The notes: generated from the sequence alone by a model not told the origin. A stretch of 64,000 bases of DNA from Asanoa hainanensis (GCF_900188485.1 NZ_FZPH01000013.1:211859-275858), one strand, 5' to 3'. Positions 54,080-63,308 are shown, counted from the first letter of the stretch. Made by a program: numbers and translations.

Positions 54080-55239
54080 CACCGAGGAGCCGATCCGTCG
54101 TGGTCCGGGTCGCCGCCCAGCGCCGCGATGCCGAGCCAGTCGGCGCAGACGTCGGAGGTCGCCGGGTGCAGCGAGCCGCACCGGGCGTCGCGGTAGAGCC
54201 GCTCCAGTGGATGGCCGCGCCGGGTCGCCGACGTGCCCGCCGCCTCCAGCATCGACGCGGCCACCTCGGCCGCGGTCGTGCCGGCGAGCAGCTTGGCGCG
54301 CCACACCCAGCGGTTGGTCTCCGGCTCGCCGGGCTCCTCGTCGACGCGCCGGCCGGCCTCGGCGACCACGAGCCGGGCGGCGGCTACGGCGGCGTCCGCG
54401 CGGCCGACCCGGGCCCGCACCGCGGGCAGGTGGGTCAGCTTGCGTGCGTTGAGGTGCTCGACGGCGGCGTCGATCGCGGCCTGCGCGACGCCGACATAGA
54501 CGGCCGCGTAGCTCGCGATCAGCCAGTGCGGCATGAGCTGGGCGACCACCAGCGCCAGCCCTTCCATGCCGCCGAGCAGCCGGTCGGCCGGCACGGTCAC
54601 GTCGAGGTGCAGGTCGTGCGACGACGTCGCGCGCATGCCCAACGAGTCCCAGGTGCGCTCCACCTGCAGGCCCGGGCTGTCGGCCGGCACCAGGAACTGC
54701 GAGACCACCGACTGGTCGCCGATGCTGCGGGCGGCGACCAGGTACGCGTCGGCGTGGCCGGCCCCCGAGCAGAACGTCTTCGCGCCCTTGAGGTGGTAGC
54801 CACCCTCGACCGGCTCGTACGTGGTGGCGAGCTGGGACAGCCGGGAGCCGGCACCGCGCTCGCTCATCGCCACGGCGTACCAGGCGCCGCCGGCCGCGTC
54901 GCCCAACAGCCGGTCGCGGGCGGCCAGCGCGCTGTCCGGCAGGCCCAGCGAGTCGGCGAGCTCGGCCGTGACCGCGCCCAGCGCCCCCGTCACCGACGCG
55001 TGCATGTTGAACACCAGCGCCGAGGCGCCGTTGCCGCGGGCCAGCTCGTACGCCACCGCCGTGTACTCCGCGAAGCTGGCACCGGCACCGCCGAGCGCGG
55101 TGGGCACCATCAGCCCGAAGAGGCCCGCCGACCGCAGATCGGCGAAGTCATCGACGGGAAAGTCGCCCGCCCGGTCGTAGTCGCCCGCGCGGGCCGCCAT
55201 CCTCGGCGCGACCCGGCGCGCAGATTCCAGCGCGTTCAC
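54076..55239 (-). CDS. Acyl-CoA dehydrogenase-like flavoprotein of the polyketide cluster
   Basis: This 387-residue protein has the acyl-CoA dehydrogenase fold: ADLRSAGLFGLMVPTALGG, WYAVAMSERGAGSRLSQLAT (flavin region), LKGAKTFCSGAGHADAYLV, and GMRATSSHDLHL. Members inside biosynthetic clusters often hydroxylate aromatic rings as flavin monooxygenases rather than dehydrogenate acyl-CoA. Here oxidation of the resorcinol to a hydroquinone is the likely step; that is inference from the agq cluster. It is coupled on both sides by GTGA overlaps with the methyltransferase and the PKS gene. Confidence 0.87.
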   Translation of the reverse strand: MNALESARRVAPRMAARAGDYDRAGDFPVDDFADLRSAGLFGLMVPTALGGAGASFAEYTAVAYELARGNGASALVFNMHASVTGALGAVTAELADSLGLPDSALAARDRLLGDAAGGAWYAVAMSERGAGSRLSQLATTYEPVEGGYHLKGAKTFCSGAGHADAYLVAARSIGDQSVVSQFLVPADSPGLQVERTWDSLGMRATSSHDLHLDVTVPADRLLGGMEGLALVVAQLMPHWLIASYAAVYVGVAQAAIDAAVEHLNARKLTHLPAVRARVGRADAAVAAARLVVAEAGRRVDEEPGEPETNRWVWRAKLLAGTTAAEVAASMLEAAGTSATRRGHPLERLYRDARCGSLHPATSDVCADWLGIAALGGDPDHDGSAPRW

Positions 55240-55976
55240 CACTTGCCACCTCCGGCTGCCGGCATTGCTTCCTTGAGGCCGCGCCCCTGGTAGAGCACGG
55301 CGGTGCTGGCGACGGGAACGATCCGCCGCCGGCCGGGCCGCGGGGGCCGGCCGGCCAACCAACCGGCGACCGCCGGCAGTGCCGGCCGGATGCCGCGCAC
55401 CTCCAGGCGCACGCCGTGCCCCGCGCACAGCCCGGCGAGCCGGACCGGGTCCACGAACAGATCGGGATCGTGGATGCCCCGCGGCGCGCGCGGCATGCGC
55501 TCGGCGATGTGCACGGCGAGGACCCGGCTGACGGCCGTGTCGTTGAGGGTGTCGAGCAGCAGCAGCCCACCGGGGCGCAGCACGCGGCACAGCTCCGCGA
55601 CGGTGCCGGGCAGGTCGGGTACGTGTTCGAGCAGCTCGCCGGCGACCACGACGTGCGCGCTGGCGGTCGCGAGCGGGATGGCCGCCGCGTCACCGGCCAG
55701 CGGCTTGACGCCGTGGCTGGCCGCCTGCTCCAGGGCGGAGGGCACCAGGTCGACACCGACGTGGTGATAGCCGTGGTCACGCAGGTGCGGCGCGAGCAAC
55801 CCGGCACCGCAGCCGACGTCGACGAGCACGGCACCGGGCTCGGTGGCCGGCGGCACGAGCCGCGCCCGGGCCTCGGCGAGCCAGTGCAACATCGCGAATG
55901 GACCGTCCAGCCGCCACCATTCGCCCGCCAGGTCGTGGTACTGGCGCGGGTCGTTCCGGGGCCGCGGTAACCGCAT
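55236..55976 (-). CDS. UbiG-like SAM methyltransferase of the polyketide cluster
   Basis: This 246-residue methyltransferase resembles UbiG: YHDLAGEWWRLDGPFAMLHW at the N-terminus, motif I VLVDVGCGAGLLAPHL, VGVDLVPSALEQA, VVAGELLEHVPDLPG, and LRPGGLLLLDTLN. UbiG-type enzymes O-methylate hydroxyl groups on aromatic rings, fitting a methoxyhydroquinone product. It is the first gene of the leftward PKS operon. TACCGT ends 7 bases before the ATG, indicating a leaderless mRNA. Confidence 0.9.
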   Translation of the reverse strand: MRLPRPRNDPRQYHDLAGEWWRLDGPFAMLHWLAEARARLVPPATEPGAVLVDVGCGAGLLAPHLRDHGYHHVGVDLVPSALEQAASHGVKPLAGDAAAIPLATASAHVVVAGELLEHVPDLPGTVAELCRVLRPGGLLLLDTLNDTAVSRVLAVHIAERMPRAPRGIHDPDLFVDPVRLAGLCAGHGVRLEVRGIRPALPAVAGWLAGRPPRPGRRRIVPVASTAVLYQGRGLKEAMPAAGGGKW

Positions 55977-55983
55977 TTCCCAA

Positions 55984-56033
55984 ACGGTACAGGCAGGTCA
56001 TGCCTGGCACGACCACTGACGAACCGGCAGACT
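55984..56033. promoter_or_regulatory. Divergent promoters and inverted repeat of the type III PKS cluster
   Basis: TACCGT (55984-55989, minus) serves the methyltransferase and CAGACT (56028-56033, plus) lies 7 bases before the UbiA ATG. Between them, CAGGCA and TGCCTG (55990-55995, 56001-56006) form an inverted repeat with a 5-base spacer touching the leftward -10. It is a candidate single operator for the whole cluster. Confidence 0.5.
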
Positions 56034-56040
56034 TCGGGTC

Positions 56041-56880
56041 ATGCGATGGTCCGTTGCGGCACTGGTGCGCGCCTCCCATCCGGAGCCCGCGGTCGCGGTC
56101 ACCGCCGTCACGGCGCTGCTGGCCTGGGGCGTGGGTCACGACGCCGCCGGGATCGCCAGGACGGCCGGGGCGATCTTCGCCAGCCAGCTCGCGATCGGTT
56201 GGGTCAACGACTGGCTCGACGCGGATCGGGACGGGGCGGTAGGGCGCACCGACAAGCCCGTCGCCACCGGCGCGATCGACCGGACGCTGGTCGGCCGGTG
56301 CGGGCTGGTCGCCACGCTGGCCTGCGTACTGGTCGCGCTGACCACCGGCTTCCCGGCCGCGCTGTTGATGATCGCGGCGCTGGTCTCGGCGCTGCTCTAC
56401 GACTGGCCGCTCAAGCTGACCCCGTTCTCCGTGCTCCCGTACGCGGTCTCGTTCGGTCTGCTCCCGGCCTTCGTCGTGGTGGCCCTGCCCGGCTCGCCGG
56501 CCCCGCCGGTCTGGCTGGTGCTGGCCGGTGCGCTGCTCGGCGCGGGCGCCCACTTCGCGAACGCGCTGCCCGACCTCGACGACGACGACCGGACCGGCGT
56601 ACGCGGCCTGCCGCAACGACTCGGCCCGGCGGGCTCCCGGCTCGCCGCCGCCGTGCTCCTGCTCGCCGCCACCATCGCGCTGGTCGCCGGGCCGGCCGGC
56701 CCACCATCGTGGTCCGGCGTCGCGGCCGTCCTCGCCGCCGTGGTGGTGCTACCCCTCGGCTGGTACGCGGGACGCGCGGCGGCCGCCCGTGGTGGCCGCT
56801 CGGTGGCGATGTTCCGGGCCGTGATGGCCGTAGCCGTGATCGACGTCATCCTGCTGGTGGCGAGCGGTCGCGTGGTGTGA
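56041..56880 (+). CDS. UbiA-family prenyltransferase
   Basis: This 279-residue membrane protein has about eight helices and both Asp-rich motifs of UbiA enzymes: NDWLDADRD in the first loop and DLDDDDRTGVRG in the second, with LYDWPLKLTPFS between. These bind magnesium and the prenyl diphosphate. In the agq-like context it would attach a geranyl or dihydrogeranyl group to the hydroquinone. It is transcribed away from the other three genes, apparently leaderless (CAGACT 7 bases before the ATG). Confidence 0.9.
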   Translation: MRWSVAALVRASHPEPAVAVTAVTALLAWGVGHDAAGIARTAGAIFASQLAIGWVNDWLDADRDGAVGRTDKPVATGAIDRTLVGRCGLVATLACVLVALTTGFPAALLMIAALVSALLYDWPLKLTPFSVLPYAVSFGLLPAFVVVALPGSPAPPVWLVLAGALLGAGAHFANALPDLDDDDRTGVRGLPQRLGPAGSRLAAAVLLLAATIALVAGPAGPPSWSGVAAVLAAVVVLPLGWYAGRAAAARGGRSVAMFRAVMAVAVIDVILLVASGRVV

Positions 56881-57006
56881 CCGTACGGGCGCGCGGCGCG
56901 CTGCTCGCGGGTCGATCGTCCACGGCGGATCACGTCCCACTACCCTGGAGCGCGGCCCGCCGGAGCGGCCCGGCCGCGACCAGTACGCATTGCGAGGAGG
57001 AGCGAC

Positions 57007-57717
57007 GTGACGCGCTCGAAGTTCGGGACCCGCCGTCGCGCGGTGCTGCTCGCCGGCCTGGCCGTGGCGGCATCCGCGAGCCTGTTGCTGACGGGTTGTG
57101 GCTCCGGCCAGACCTCGTCGACGGCTGACACGGTGCCGGCGATCGACGGCATCGACGCCGACCTCAACGCGCCCGACGGCGGCACCTACAGCGTGCGCAA
57201 CATGACCGTCGACTTCAAGGCCGACGGCTACGCCACGGGTTCCGACGCGCGCCTCGCGCTGGCGCTGTACAACAACACCAGCTCGCCGGTGACGGTGCGG
57301 GTGAGCAGCCCGGGCGCCGAGTCGGTGCGGCTGGTCAACCCGAGCGCGACGCCGAGCCCGGTGGTCCAGCCGACGGCGACCGCCACCGCGACGCCGGACG
57401 CGGGTGCCACCGGCACCCCGACGCCGACCACTCCCACCGCGCCGCCGGCCCCGGCCCAGCCCGGTGGCCCGGCCGAGATCACCATCCCGCCGGCCGGCTT
57501 CGTGCAGCTCAACCAGGCGCAGGGCAACTACCTGCTGCTGACCGGGCTGACCGGTGACCTCAACGACGGCAACTCGGTGCCCGTGGTCTTCGACTTCAAC
57601 GGCCAGCAGCTCACCGCCAACGCGGGTCTCGCGGTGCCGCTGTCGCCTCTGCCCCGCGGCCCGAAGGTCGTCCCGGACGAAGGCCACGAAGCCGACGTCG
57701 CGCCCTTCCAGGACTGA
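57007..57717 (+). CDS. lpqE: Lipoprotein LpqE-like
   Basis: This 236-residue lipoprotein has a twin-Arg/hydrophobic signal and lipobox LLLTGC, then an immunoglobulin-like beta domain (YSVRNMTVDFK, ALALYNNTSSPVTVRVSS, ITIPPAGFVQLN, YLLLTGLTGDL) interrupted by a Thr/Pro/Ala linker. The fold is like the PCuAC copper-chaperone family, but the Met/His copper motif is not evident. Its place before radA matches lpqE (Rv3584). GAGGAGGAG precedes the ATG, and TACCCT at 56941-56946 is a likely -10. Confidence 0.78.
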   Translation: MTRSKFGTRRRAVLLAGLAVAASASLLLTGCGSGQTSSTADTVPAIDGIDADLNAPDGGTYSVRNMTVDFKADGYATGSDARLALALYNNTSSPVTVRVSSPGAESVRLVNPSATPSPVVQPTATATATPDAGATGTPTPTTPTAPPAPAQPGGPAEITIPPAGFVQLNQAQGNYLLLTGLTGDLNDGNSVPVVFDFNGQQLTANAGLAVPLSPLPRGPKVVPDEGHEADVAPFQD

Positions 57718-57735
57718 TCTGTCGTACGGCCGCGA

Positions 57736-57741
57736 TAAGTT
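57736..57741 (+). promoter_or_regulatory. -10 hexamer TAAGTT for radA
   Basis: TAAGTT ends 6 bases before the radA GTG (57748) with no ribosome-binding site, the classical leaderless spacing. Confidence 0.48.
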
Positions 57742-57747
57742 CCGCGG

Positions 57748-59142
57748 GTGAGTACCCGAGCGGCCGCGCGGCCGGCCTACGTCTGCGACGCCTGCGGTCA
57801 CCAGCCGCCCAAGTGGCTCGGCCGTTGCCCCGAGTGTGGTGAGTGGGGCTCGGTCGTCGAGGCGACCTCGGGGCCCGCGGTGGCCGGCAAGGTGGTCGCC
57901 ACCCGCCTGCCGTCCGAGCCGGCCCGCCCGATCGCCACGATCAGCGCGGCGCCGGCCAAGGCCCGCCCGAGCGGCGTCTCGGAGCTCGACCGCGTGCTCG
58001 GCGGCGGCTTCGTGCCCGGCGCGGTCGTGCTGCTCGCGGGTGAGCCCGGTGTCGGCAAGTCGACCCTGCTGCTCGACGTGGCCCAGCGCTGGGCGGCGGC
58101 CGGCGAGACGCCCTCGCTGGTGATCAGCGGCGAAGAGTCGGTGAGCCAGGTCCGGCTCCGGGCCGAGCGCATCGGCGCCCTCGACGAGCGGCTCTACCTC
58201 GCGGCCGAGAGCGACCTGGCGGCCGTGCTCGGCCATCTCGACGCGGTCAAGCCCGGCCTGCTGGTGCTCGACTCGGTGCAGACCATCTCGATCGCCGGCG
58301 AAGGCGTCCCGGGTGGGGTGACCCAGGTGCGCGCCGTGACGGCGGCCCTGGTCGCGGTGGCCAAGGAGCGGGGCATCGCCACCGTGCTGGTCGGCCACGT
58401 GACCAAGGACGGCCAGGTGGCCGGTCCCCGGGTGCTCGAGCACCTGGTCGACGTCGTGCTGCACTTCGAGGGCGACAAGCACTCCGCGCTGCGGCTGGTG
58501 CGCGGCATGAAGAACCGGTTCGGCGCGGCCGACGAGGTGGGCTGCTTCGAGATGCACGAGTCGGGCATCGCGAGCCTGGCCGACCCGTCCGGCATGTTCC
58601 TTACCCGCTACGCCGAAGCCGTCCCGGGCACCTGCGTGACGGTCGCGATGGAGGGTCGCCGCGCGCTGGTGACCGAGGTGCAGGCGCTGATCGGCGCGGC
58701 CGTGCCCGGCTCGCCCCGGCGCACCGTCTCCGGCATCGACAGCGCCCGGCTGGCGATGGTGCTGGCCGTGCTGCAGACCCGCACCAAGCAGCTCACCCTG
58801 CACGACCGCGAGGTGTTCGCGGCCACGGTCGGCGGCATCCGGGTCACGGAGCCCGCGGCCGACCTGGCGATGGCGCTGGCGGTCGCGTCCGGCGGGCTCA
58901 ACCTGGCCATCTCGCCCAGGCTGGCCGCGATCGGCGAGGTCGGGCTGACCGGCGAGGTGCGTCGGGTCGGCGCGGTCCCCCGCCGGCTGGCCGAGGCGGC
59001 CCGGCTGGGCTTCCGCTACGCGCTCGTGCCACCCGACTGCGGGCCGGCCAAGACCGGGGTCGCCGCGCCCGGGCTACGGGTCGAGGAGGTTGGCGACCTG
59101 GCCACGGCGCTGCAGTGGGCGGCCCGGTTCTCCGCCGAATAG
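57748..59142 (+). CDS. radA: DNA repair protein RadA
   Basis: This 464-residue RecA-like helicase helps process recombination intermediates. It has the zinc finger [18 protein letters not shown], Walker [10 protein letters not shown], Walker [11 protein letters not shown], the RadA-specific MKNRFG, and a C-terminal Lon-protease-like domain without protease residues. Gene order lpqE-radA-disA is conserved in actinobacteria; in B. subtilis too, radA neighbours disA, and RadA curbs DisA activity. The GTG start is supported by the -10 position. Confidence 0.96.
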   Translation: MSTRAAARPAYVCDACGHQPPKWLGRCPECGEWGSVVEATSGPAVAGKVVATRLPSEPARPIATISAAPAKARPSGVSELDRVLGGGFVPGAVVLLAGEPGVGKSTLLLDVAQRWAAAGETPSLVISGEESVSQVRLRAERIGALDERLYLAAESDLAAVLGHLDAVKPGLLVLDSVQTISIAGEGVPGGVTQVRAVTAALVAVAKERGIATVLVGHVTKDGQVAGPRVLEHLVDVVLHFEGDKHSALRLVRGMKNRFGAADEVGCFEMHESGIASLADPSGMFLTRYAEAVPGTCVTVAMEGRRALVTEVQALIGAAVPGSPRRTVSGIDSARLAMVLAVLQTRTKQLTLHDREVFAATVGGIRVTEPAADLAMALAVASGGLNLAISPRLAAIGEVGLTGEVRRVGAVPRRLAEAARLGFRYALVPPDCGPAKTGVAAPGLRVEEVGDLATALQWAARFSAE

Positions 59143-59254
59143 CCAGCGGGGATTCGCCCGATTCGCACCATAATGCCGGCCGGGTTTGGCCCACGAAGGC
59201 CGACTTGAGCGCCACAGCGCCCAACCGTGACCGCAGCGAGTTCATGACGGTCCG

Positions 59255-59260
59255 TAGACT
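59255..59260 (+). promoter_or_regulatory. -10 hexamer TAGACT for disA
   Basis: TAGACT ends 7 bases before the GTG at 59268. It favours that start over ATG 59244, which would lie upstream of the -10. Confidence 0.42.
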
Positions 59261-59267
59261 GTTGCCC

Positions 59268-60461
59268 GTGCCGTTCGACCGCGACTCCAACAAGACCGCT
59301 GGCGCGAGCCTGCCGGGCCGCGCTGGTGTCGCCGGTGCACCCCAGCAGCGGGTCGTCGGGTCCGCCGCGACTGGTCCGGCGCCGGCCGGCGCCGTCGTGG
59401 GTGACCCCCTGCGCGCCAACCTCGCCCTGATGGCGCCGGGCACCGCCCTGCGCGACGGCCTGGAGCGCATCCTGCGCGGCCGCACCGGCGCGCTGATCGT
59501 GCTCGGCCACGACAGCGTGGTCGAGGAGATCTGCACCGGCGGCTTCCCGCTCGATGTCGAGTTCTCCGCGACCCGGCTGCGCGAGCTGTGCAAGATGGAC
59601 GGCGCCGTGGTGCTCTCCAGCGACGGCACCCGCATCGTCCGGGCCGCCGTGCACCTGATGCCCGACCCGTCGATCCCGTCGGAAGAGTCCGGCACCCGGC
59701 ACCGCACGGCCGAGCGGGTGGCCAAGCAGACCGGCTTCCCGGTCATCTCGGTCAGCCAGTCGATGCGGATCATCGGCCTCTACGTGAGCGGCCACCGGCA
59801 CGTGCTCGACGACTCGGCCGCCATCCTGTCGCGGGCCAACCAGGCGCTGGCCACGCTCGAGCGCTACAAGATGCGCCTCGACGAGGTCTCCGGCACGCTC
59901 TCCGCCCTGGAGATCGAAGATCTGGTGACGGTCCGCGACGCGGTCGCGGTCGTGCAGCGGCTCGAGATGGTCCGCCGCATCGCCGACGAGATCTCCGGCT
60001 ACGTGGTCGAGCTCGGCACCGACGGCCGGCTGCTCGCCCTCCAGCTCGACGAGCTGATGGCCGGCGTCGACGCCGACCGCACCCTGGTCATCCGCGACTA
60101 CCTGCCGTCCGGCCGGCGGGCCCGCACCCTCGACGAGGGGCTGGTCGAGCTCGACCTGCTCTCCTCGACCGAGCTCATCGACCTGGTCGCCGTGGCCAAG
60201 GCGATCGGCTACCCCGGTGCGTCCGACGCGCTGGACGCCGCGGTCAGCCCGCGCGGCTTCCGGCTGCTGGCCAAGGTGCCCCGGCTGCCCGGCACGGTGG
60301 TCGATCGGCTGGTCGACCACTTCGGGAGTCTCCAGCGCCTGCTCGGTGCCACGGTGGAAGACCTGCAGGCCGTCGACGGGGTGGGCGACGCCCGCGCCCG
60401 AGGCGTCCGGGAGGGTCTGTCCCGGCTTGCCGAGGCGTCCATCCTGGAGCGCTACGTCTGA
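59268..60461 (+). CDS. disA: DNA integrity scanning diadenylate cyclase
   Basis: This 397-residue enzyme makes cyclic di-AMP from two ATP and scans DNA for lesions. The cyclase domain has the DGA motif ([12 protein letters not shown]) and the RHR motif ([10 protein letters not shown]). A helical spine follows, and a helix-hairpin-helix DNA-binding end ([18 protein letters not shown]). It is about 40 residues longer than B. subtilis DisA owing to an Ala/Gly-rich N-terminus. Start chosen at GTG 59268 from the -10 position; ATG 59244 is the alternative. A 125-bp gap separates it from radA. Confidence 0.95.
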   Translation: MPFDRDSNKTAGASLPGRAGVAGAPQQRVVGSAATGPAPAGAVVGDPLRANLALMAPGTALRDGLERILRGRTGALIVLGHDSVVEEICTGGFPLDVEFSATRLRELCKMDGAVVLSSDGTRIVRAAVHLMPDPSIPSEESGTRHRTAERVAKQTGFPVISVSQSMRIIGLYVSGHRHVLDDSAAILSRANQALATLERYKMRLDEVSGTLSALEIEDLVTVRDAVAVVQRLEMVRRIADEISGYVVELGTDGRLLALQLDELMAGVDADRTLVIRDYLPSGRRARTLDEGLVELDLLSSTELIDLVAVAKAIGYPGASDALDAAVSPRGFRLLAKVPRLPGTVVDRLVDHFGSLQRLLGATVEDLQAVDGVGDARARGVREGLSRLAEASILERYV

Positions 60462-60473
60462 TCGGCCGCGGCC

Positions 60474-61169
60474 TCAGTTCAGCGTGAGTTTGACCGGGTT
60501 GCTGGTCTTGGTGGCCAGGCGTCCGAACACCTGGTAGTCGCCGGCGGCCGGCACCGGGCCGTCGGCCAGGTTGTCGGCGCACTTGCTCACGTCTTTGCCG
60601 TTCCAGTCGACGCGGTATTCGCGCTCGAAGTTCGGCGTGAACGGCTGCACGTCGCTGCCCTTGACGTTGCCGCAGGTGTCCGAGGACCAGACCTTCGCGG
60701 CGCCCTTCTTGATGTAGAGCTCCTGCTGGTCGGCGCCGACGTCGCGGCTGCAGGTGCGCTTGCCGGTGTTCTTGATCCGCAGCCGGATCGCGATCATCGA
60801 GCCACGCGCGGCCGACGTCACCTCGGGCACCGGCGTGATCAGCATTTCCGCGTCGGTGCAGGAGCCGTCGTCGGGCGGCGGTGCCGCCTCACCCGTACGC
60901 GGAGCCGGGTTGGTCGGTGGTGGCTCTTCGTTCTGCGGTGTGGTCTGCTGCTCCGGCGGGTCGGTGTGCGGGCGCAGGATCGTGACGGTCGGCTTCGGGT
61001 CGGCGGCCGGCGCACTGCTCTGGCCGTTCTTGCCGTTGCCCACGGAGCTCGCGTCGCCGCCGGAGCAGGACTGCACGATCAGGAAGATGACGACGACGGC
61101 AGCACCGAGCACGATTGCCCGACGCCGCCAGTAGACGGCGGAAGGCAGGGGGCCAACCGTCAGTCGCAT
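60474..61169 (-). CDS. Membrane-anchored DUF4232-like protein
   Basis: This 231-residue protein has an N-terminal transmembrane helix (AIVLGAAVVVIFLIVQSC), a disordered Pro/Thr/Glu linker of about 65 residues, and an external Ig-like domain. That domain has paired cysteines (DGSCTD, KRTCSRD, SDTCGN, SKCADN) and strands MIAIRLRIKNTGK and YQVFGRLATK. Its position between disA and the mutY region corresponds to Rv3587c in M. tuberculosis. Function unknown. TACGGT lies 9 bases before the ATG, so the leader is very short. It ends 12 bases from the convergent disA. Confidence 0.8.
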   Translation of the reverse strand: MRLTVGPLPSAVYWRRRAIVLGAAVVVIFLIVQSCSGGDASSVGNGKNGQSSAPAADPKPTVTILRPHTDPPEQQTTPQNEEPPPTNPAPRTGEAAPPPDDGSCTDAEMLITPVPEVTSAARGSMIAIRLRIKNTGKRTCSRDVGADQQELYIKKGAAKVWSSDTCGNVKGSDVQPFTPNFEREYRVDWNGKDVSKCADNLADGPVPAAGDYQVFGRLATKTSNPVKLTLN

Positions 61170-61247
61170 GATGGGATCACCGTATCGGTGTGTGCCGTTC
61201 CGACGGTGGCGACGCGCCGCGTGACATTCGCGGCTCCCGAGGGTCGT

Positions 61248-61808
61248 TTACAGATAGACCTTCCGCTGATACAGCGCGTGCGCGCCGGCGACCCGATCCA
61301 GGAACAGCAACCCACCACAGTGGTCGATCTCGTGCTGCAGGGCGCGGGCCTCGAAACCGTCGGTGGTCAGCTGGATCGGCTCGCCGCTGCCGGGCAACAC
61401 GCCCTCGACGACCACCCGGCTCGCGCGCTTCACGTCACCGGTCAGGTCGGGCACCGACATGCAGCCCTCACGGCCCGGTCGCCAGCGGGTCGCCGACACC
61501 ACGGTCGCGTTGCAGAGCACGAAGGTGCCGTGCACCGTCACCGCCTTCGGATGCCCGGTCACGTCAACGGCGAACACCCGCGCCGACGCGCCCACCTGCG
61601 GAGCCGCCAGCCCGACGCAGCCCGGCGAGACCCGCATGGTCGCCACCAGGTCGGCGGCGAGCTGGACCACCGCCGGGTCGGTGGGGTCGACGACCGCGCC
61701 GGCGCGGGCGAGCACCGGGTCGGGGGCACTGACCACCGGTCGCACCTGGCCCGGCTGGGCCAGCTCCGTGAGCCAGCCGGCGAGGCTCACGCCGGCATCA
61801 CAGGACAT
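61248..61808 (-). CDS. def: Peptide deformylase
   Basis: This 186-residue metalloenzyme removes the formyl group from new proteins. All three motifs are present: GLAAPQVG (as CVGLAAPQVGA), EGCMSVPD with the metal Cys, and QHEIDHCGG with the HExxH metal site. The first 25 residues are an extension. The ATG lies 11 bases inside the end of the double-ACT gene, so the two are coupled. The gene lacks the usual fmt neighbour and may be one of several deformylases. Confidence 0.94.
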   Translation of the reverse strand: MSCDAGVSLAGWLTELAQPGQVRPVVSAPDPVLARAGAVVDPTDPAVVQLAADLVATMRVSPGCVGLAAPQVGASARVFAVDVTGHPKAVTVHGTFVLCNATVVSATRWRPGREGCMSVPDLTGDVKRASRVVVEGVLPGSGEPIQLTTDGFEARALQHEIDHCGGLLFLDRVAGAHALYQRKVYL

Positions 61809-62310
61809 CGGACTCGGCGCGGCGGAGCACGACGTCGACGCCGAGCCCGGTCGCCACCTCGGTGAGCCTCCGCTCGGTCGGCTCGGCCGTGCCCGGTGGC
61901 AGCTCCACCTCGGCGACGAGCACGTAGAGCGGGCCGGCCAGCCGGGTCGTCAGGTCGGTGATGTTGCCGCCGGCGTCGGCCACCACCCGGGTCACCTCGG
62001 CGACGATGCCGAGCCGGTCGGCGCCGTGCACGCTGAGCACGTAGGGCTCCCCCGTCGGCTCGGTGCTCTCCTCCGGCCCGACCGCCCGCACGGTGGCCAG
62101 CAGCCGGCCGCGCACCGCCACGGGGTTCAGCGCCGCCTCCACGTCGGCCGCGTCCGGGCCGGTGCAGACCAGCGTCATCGCGAAGTGCCCGCGCAGCCGG
62201 GTCATGGTCGAGTCAGTGAGGTTGGCGCCGAGGTCGGCCAGCACGCCGGCGACATCGGCCACGATGCCGGGCCGGTCACGGCCGAGGACGGTGATCGCTA
62301 GCTCCTCCAC
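61798..62310 (-). CDS. Double ACT-domain protein (GcvR-like)
   Basis: This 170-residue protein consists of two ACT domains: the first from AITVLGRDRPGIVADVAGVL, the second from YVLSVHGADRLGIVAEVTRVV. It has no DNA-binding part. The layout matches GcvR-like regulators, which bind amino acids and modulate other proteins; the ligand is unknown. The GTG has CAGACT (62318-62323, minus strand) 7 bases upstream and no ribosome-binding site before it. It diverges from mutY and is coupled to def. Confidence 0.88.
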   Translation of the reverse strand: MEELAITVLGRDRPGIVADVAGVLADLGANLTDSTMTRLRGHFAMTLVCTGPDAADVEAALNPVAVRGRLLATVRAVGPEESTEPTGEPYVLSVHGADRLGIVAEVTRVVADAGGNITDLTTRLAGPLYVLVAEVELPPGTAEPTERRLTEVATGLGVDVVLRRAESDVL

Positions 62311-62317
62311 CCGAGAG

Positions 62318-62323
62318 AGTCTG
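62318..62323 (-). promoter_or_regulatory. -10-like hexamer CAGACT for double-ACT gene
   Basis: CAGACT on the minus strand ends 7 bases before the GTG at 62310, the same arrangement as for the UbiA and DUF4032 genes. Confidence 0.4.
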
Positions 62324-62378
62324 CCCGATTCCTACCCTGAGCGGACGTCGGCGCGCGGCGGTGGCAGGATCGCTCATC

Positions 62379-63260
62379 ATGCCCGAGGAGAGCGTCGCCG
62401 AAGCCGCGATCGCCTGGTTCGACGCCAACGCGCGCGATCTGCCGTGGCGGCACCCGGACGCCGGCGCCTGGGCGATCCTGGTCAGCGAGGTCATGCTCCA
62501 GCAGACGCCCGTCGTACGGGTGCTGCCGGCGTACGCGGCGTGGCTGGCGCGCTGGCCCACGCCGGCCGCGCTGGCCGCTGACGAGCCGGGTGAGGCGATC
62601 CGGATGTGGGGCCGCCTGGGCTATCCGCGCCGCGCGCTGCGGCTGCACGAGTGCGCGACCGCGATCGCCCAGCGCCACGACGGCGTGGTTCCGGACGACC
62701 TCGACCTGCTGCTCGCGCTGCCCGGCGTCGGCACCTACACCGCGCGGGCGGTGGCCGCCTTCGCGTACGGGCAGCGGCAGCCGGTCGTGGACACCAACGT
62801 CCGCCGGTTCGTGGCCCGGGCGGTGGCCGGGCAGGCGGACGGCGGGCACACGACCCGCCCGGCCGACCTGGTGGCCACCGCCGCCCTGCTGCCGGACGAG
62901 CCGGCGGTGGCGGCCCGGGCCAGCGCCGCGTTCATGGAGCTCGGCGCCGTGGTCTGCGTGGCCCGCTCGCCGCGCTGCACGATCTGCCCGCTGGTCGAGC
63001 GCTGCGCCTGGCGGGCCGCCGGTCGCCCGGCGCTGGACGGGCCGAGCCGCCGGCCGCAGACCTATGCCGGCACCGACCGCCAGGTCCGTGGGCTGCTGCT
63101 GGCCGTGCTCCGGGAGGCCGTCGAGCCGGTGCCCCGGCCCCGGCTCGACGTGGTGTGGCCGGAACCGACCCAGCGCGACCGGGCGCTGCGGGGGCTGATC
63201 GAGGACGGCCTGGTCGACCCGCTGCCCGGCGACCTGTTCACGCTGCCCAAGGGCCCATAG
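62379..63260 (+). CDS. mutY: A/G-specific adenine glycosylase MutY
   Basis: This 293-residue enzyme removes adenine opposite 8-oxoguanine. It has SEVMLQQTPVVRVLP (catalytic Glu in SEVML), the helix-hairpin-helix LLALPGVGTYTARAVAAF, catalytic Asp in VVDTNVRRF, and the [4Fe-4S] loop with spacing C-x6-C-x2-C-x5-C (CVARSPRCTICPLVERC). The C-terminal NUDIX-like lesion-recognition domain seems to be missing, with a short winged-helix-like end instead, as in mycobacteria. ATG 62379 has AGGA about 10 bases upstream; GTG 62361 is an alternative. Confidence 0.95.
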   Translation: MPEESVAEAAIAWFDANARDLPWRHPDAGAWAILVSEVMLQQTPVVRVLPAYAAWLARWPTPAALAADEPGEAIRMWGRLGYPRRALRLHECATAIAQRHDGVVPDDLDLLLALPGVGTYTARAVAAFAYGQRQPVVDTNVRRFVARAVAGQADGGHTTRPADLVATAALLPDEPAVAARASAAFMELGAVVCVARSPRCTICPLVERCAWRAAGRPALDGPSRRPQTYAGTDRQVRGLLLAVLREAVEPVPRPRLDVVWPEPTQRDRALRGLIEDGLVDPLPGDLFTLPKGP

Positions 63261-63263
63261 CGA

Positions 63264-63293
63264 AAGGGCCCGGCGCGTTAGCTCCGAGCCCTT
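63264..63293. terminator. Bidirectional hairpin between mutY and clpC
   Basis: AAGGGC (63264-63269) pairs with GCCCTT (63288-63293) around an 18-base loop that can form a small inner stem. It lies 3 bases after mutY and 15 bases after the convergent clpC stop. Confidence 0.5.
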
Positions 63294-63308
63294 CCGTGTC
63301 GCACTTTG

